Source: Prevotella sp.
GTDB taxonomy: Bacteria; Bacteroidota; Bacteroidia; Bacteroidales; Bacteroidaceae
Reading direction: 5' to 3'
NCBI GenBank assembly: GCA_017632825.1
Contig: JAGBQP010000012.1
Location: 1 to 7,620 of the forward strand
DNA: 7,620 nt
Position numbers and translations under genes: made by a program. Of the stretch, positions 5,158 to 7,620 are shown piece by piece (the first letter of the stretch is position 1; the number at the start of each line of letters is the position of its first letter). The notes beneath the pieces are model-generated. The model saw only the letters and a program-made list of their open reading frames with translations. It was not told where the DNA came from and made no database searches.

Positions 5158-7620
5158 CTATTTCACGGTAAAGTTCAGAGTCTTCAGGTCCTCATCGCGT
5201 GATGAATTACCATACAGAATCTGGTAGCGGCCAGGCTTAACGCTGAGCTCGTCAATCTTCTCGTCATAGAACTCAAAGGCCTCACCATCGAGCGTGATGG
5301 TTGCCGTTGCTGTCTGACCAGCGGGAATGTTCAGCTTCTCAAAGCCCTTCAGAGACTTGATGGGAGCGCCGGCATCGTCGAGTGCCTTCACATAAACCTG
5401 AACAGTCTCAGCACCTTCACGCTTACCTGTGTTAGTCACAGGAATAGTCAGCTTACAGAAAGGCTTACCTGTATTCTTGGCCTTGGCGGTCTTAGCAGAA
5501 ATCTTTGCCTGACCAACATTGAAAGAGGTGTACGACAATCCGTAACCGAAAGCATACTGAGGTACGCCCTTGAAATAACGGTATGTGCGATTCTCCATGT
5601 TATAGTCGAGGAAGTCGGGCAGATCGCTGTTGCTACGATAGAATGTCACAGGCAGTTTGCCGCTGGGGTTAAAGTCGCCAAAGAGGACGTCTGCCAGAGC
5701 CTTTGCGCCACCCTGTCCGGGATACCAAGCCTGCAGCAGAGCATCATACTGGCCTTCAACAGAACCGAAAGCGATGGCAGAGCCAGAGCAGTTGACAAAG
5801 ATGACGGGCTTGCCTGTCTTGTGCATGTCGCGAAGCAGAATCTGCTGAACCTTCGGCAGCTCGATATCCTGCTTATCACCGCCCTCACCTTCCATACGGG
5901 CAGAGATACCACCAATGATAATAATGGCATCGGCCTGCTTGACCTCGTTGGCCAGATCGGTGAAGTCAGCGAGCTTACGCTCACAGATGTCGCCACGCAG
6001 CATAGCGACGTTGCCGTTGCCGCGCTTGTACTCAATCATAATGTCATATTCTTTACCCTTTTCGACATTGAATGACTTATAGTCAGCACCGCGACGACCG
6101 AAGCCGAAACCGCCAAAGCCACCACGACGTCCACCTGCCTGTGCTGTCTCAATGGTATCGCCATTGACAACAAACAGATAACCGGTATCGGTTGACAGCG
6201 TGTACTTCATCTCACCTGTGAAGGTCGCTGTGTACTTACCGCTGATGCGAACAGAGAGATTGTCGTTGTTGATGCCCTCAGCAAAGCCCCAGACACCAAA
6301 GGTCGAGAAGTTCAACTCCTTATAATAATCGTATTTTTCAGCATTACCCTGCAGTTCCTTGTTGTTCCAGAATTCAACCTTGACACCCTTGCCGTCGTTG
6401 AAGTCCTGCAAGTGGTGAACGGTTGTGTATTCGTCGTTCAGCTCACAAGCTTTGTTATAGATAATCTTAGCACCGGGCACAGCAGCCTTGATACCCTCGA
6501 GCAGCGAATGCTTATGGGCATCGGTCGGCGTGCCACCGTAGTTACCATTCAGCAATTCCACATCGTCAGCGTTCGGACCAACAACAGCAATCGTCTTGAT
6601 GCTCTTGCTCAAAGGCAGTACGCCCTTGTTCTCCAACAGAACCATCGACTCGCGGGCAGCTTGTGTAGCCAGCTCATTATTCTTCTCACTGCTGATGACA
6701 TCAGCACCAAGATTTGCCCAAGGCAGCTTGTCGGCGGGATCAAACATACCCAGTTCGAAGCGGCCCGTGAGCGTCTTACGCAAGTGTCCATCAAGTGTAG
6801 CCTCATTGATAAGTCCCTTCTGCAGAGCCTCGGTGAGCACCATGAACACCTTACCGCACTCCAAATCGGTACCATTCAGAACGGCATCGACAGAAGCACT
6901 GAGCGGGTCCTTATGGGTTTCATGCTGGCCCTTGTTGTAGAAGTTGTTGATAGCGTCACAGTCTGTCAGCACGATACCATCGTAGTCCCACTTATCACGC
7001 AGGATATTGATGAGCAGACGATCACTGGTACAACAAGGCACGCCCTCGAAACGATTGTAGGCACACATCACCTCACGGACATTACCTTTCTTGACCAAAG
7101 CCTTGAAGGCGGGCAGGTAGGTCTCCCACAGGTCACGGGGATTGACTCGGGCGTCATAAGAATGGCGCAGAGGCTCCGGACCACTGTGCACAGCATAGTG
7201 CTTGGCACAAGCATGGGTCTTGAAGTAGTTCGGGTCGTTACCCTGCATACCGAGTACGGTCTGCACACCAAGAACGGCATTCAGGTAGGGGTCCTCACCA
7301 CAAGTCTCCTGACCACGTCCCCAACGCGGGTCGCGGAAGATGTTGACATTCGGGCACCAAAACGTCAATTCCGGGTTACCCGGATAATCGGTGACGCCCA
7401 TGGGCACATTGAACAGCTTCGGATCGTTGTGATCCGTACGGTTCCAGTTGGCACGGGCCTCGTCAGACACCTGTGAGAACACGTCATACACCAGCTGGGC
7501 GTTGAAGGCAGCTGCCATACCGATGGGCTGCGGATAGACCGTATAACAATCCTGACGGACACCATGACAAGCCTCACTCCACCAGTTATACGAGGGGATA
7601 CCGAGACGGTCAATAGACAC
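5158..7620 (-). CDS. GH3 glycoside hydrolase with PA14 insert, probable beta-xylosidase-like, 5' end outside window
   Basis: The window shows 820 residues up to the TAG stop at 5158-5160; the true start lies beyond 7620. The GTG at the edge is an internal valine, because the reading opens directly in the conserved RLGIPSYNWWSEACHGV segment, which GH3 proteins precede with a signal peptide and some 50 residues. Visible residue numbers follow. Residues 1-290 are the GH3 barrel, with RWGRGQETCGEDP (99-111), AKH (139-141) and the nucleophile D220 in LTDCDA. Residues 320-395 and 555-695 are the C-terminal alpha/beta domain, where MEGEGGDK (576-583) carries the likely acid/base E577 or E579. A PA14 domain is inserted at about 400-555. 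Residues 735-815 are the fibronectin III-like domain with KSLKGFEKL and PGRYQILYG. The YNWWSEA.HG motif favours the beta-xylosidase/arabinofuranosidase clade over classical beta-glucosidases, but specificity is not proven. It is the upstream gene of a pair with the esterase. Confidence 0.92.
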   Translation of the reverse strand: MSIDRLGIPSYNWWSEACHGVRQDCYTVYPQPIGMAAAFNAQLVYDVFSQVSDEARANWNRTDHNDPKLFNVPMGVTDYPGNPELTFWCPNVNIFRDPRWGRGQETCGEDPYLNAVLGVQTVLGMQGNDPNYFKTHACAKHYAVHSGPEPLRHSYDARVNPRDLWETYLPAFKALVKKGNVREVMCAYNRFEGVPCCTSDRLLINILRDKWDYDGIVLTDCDAINNFYNKGQHETHKDPLSASVDAVLNGTDLECGKVFMVLTEALQKGLINEATLDGHLRKTLTGRFELGMFDPADKLPWANLGADVISSEKNNELATQAARESMVLLENKGVLPLSKSIKTIAVVGPNADDVELLNGNYGGTPTDAHKHSLLEGIKAAVPGAKIIYNKACELNDEYTTVHHLQDFNDGKGVKVEFWNNKELQGNAEKYDYYKELNFSTFGVWGFAEGINNDNLSVRISGKYTATFTGEMKYTLSTDTGYLFVVNGDTIETAQAGGRRGGFGGFGFGRRGADYKSFNVEKGKEYDIMIEYKRGNGNVAMLRGDICERKLADFTDLANEVKQADAIIIIGGISARMEGEGGDKQDIELPKVQQILLRDMHKTGKPVIFVNCSGSAIAFGSVEGQYDALLQAWYPGQGGAKALADVLFGDFNPSGKLPVTFYRSNSDLPDFLDYNMENRTYRYFKGVPQYAFGYGLSYTSFNVGQAKISAKTAKAKNTGKPFCKLTIPVTNTGKREGAETVQVYVKALDDAGAPIKSLKGFEKLNIPAGQTATATITLDGEAFEFYDEKIDELSVKPGRYQILYGNSSRDEDLKTLNFTVK

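Noticed and set aside
6412..7476. A 354-codon open frame on the plus strand opposite GH3.
   Set aside because: It is fully antisense to conserved GH3 catalytic sequence, has no recognisable domain or signal, and is explained by codon bias of the real gene.
7618..7620. GTG at the right edge as the start of the GH3 gene.
   Set aside because: The frame is still open at the edge and begins inside the conserved GH3 core with no signal peptide, so the gene continues beyond the window.
1..7620. Search for tRNA/rRNA genes, CRISPR repeats, insertion sequences, attachment sites, riboswitches or a defence system.
   Set aside because: More than 95 percent of the window is occupied by four catabolic enzyme genes, and the three gaps (146, 23 and 9 nt) are too small or lack the needed structure.

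Overview
The window holds four carbohydrate-active enzyme genes and almost nothing else, and points to a gut or rumen Bacteroidales member, most likely Prevotella or a close relative. The reasons are: four secreted-type glycan-degrading enzymes side by side; TAnnTTTG-type promoter elements just upstream of two starts; no Shine-Dalgarno sequences where starts can be seen; and a short C-terminal tail (Y-L-G ... GIYI..GKK) on two of the proteins, of a kind common in Prevotella secreted proteins. The genus is an inference from style, not from a marker gene.

Layout. Positions 1-1571 (minus): the first 523 residues of a GH97 glycosidase, cut off by the left edge; it has the aspartate nucleophile of the retaining alpha-galactosidase type rather than the SusB type. 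Positions 1572-1717: a 146-bp AT-rich divergent promoter region with one -7 box facing each way. Positions 1718-3421 (plus): a secreted GH43 enzyme with a CBM6-like module and the C-terminal tail. Positions 3399-3430: a perfect 13-bp hairpin that overlaps the GH43 stop codon and lies between two convergent genes, probably a shared terminator. Positions 3445-5148 (minus): a secreted SASA/CE6-type acetyl esterase with an Ig-like domain, an unassigned beta-sandwich-like region and the same tail. Positions 5158-7620 (minus): a GH3 enzyme of the beta-xylosidase-like clade with an inserted PA14 domain, cut off by the right edge. GH3 and the esterase are 9 nt apart and probably one operon.

Together the genes look like part of a hemicellulose utilization locus, with arabinoxylan the best guess. 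The esterase would remove acetyl groups, GH43 would remove arabinofuranose (or xylose), GH3 would release xylose from oligosaccharides, and GH97 would remove alpha-galactosyl or beta-L-arabinopyranosyl caps. No susC/susD pair, hybrid two-component regulator or transporter lies inside the window, so the locus assignment rests on the enzymes alone. I see no RNA genes, mobile elements, CRISPR arrays or defence systems. The enzyme families are all known; the less ordinary points are the terminator built into a coding end, the shared tail, the unassigned domain on the esterase, the Gly/Arg/Phe-rich loop in the PA14 insert and the GH3/esterase pair separated by a single in-frame TAG.
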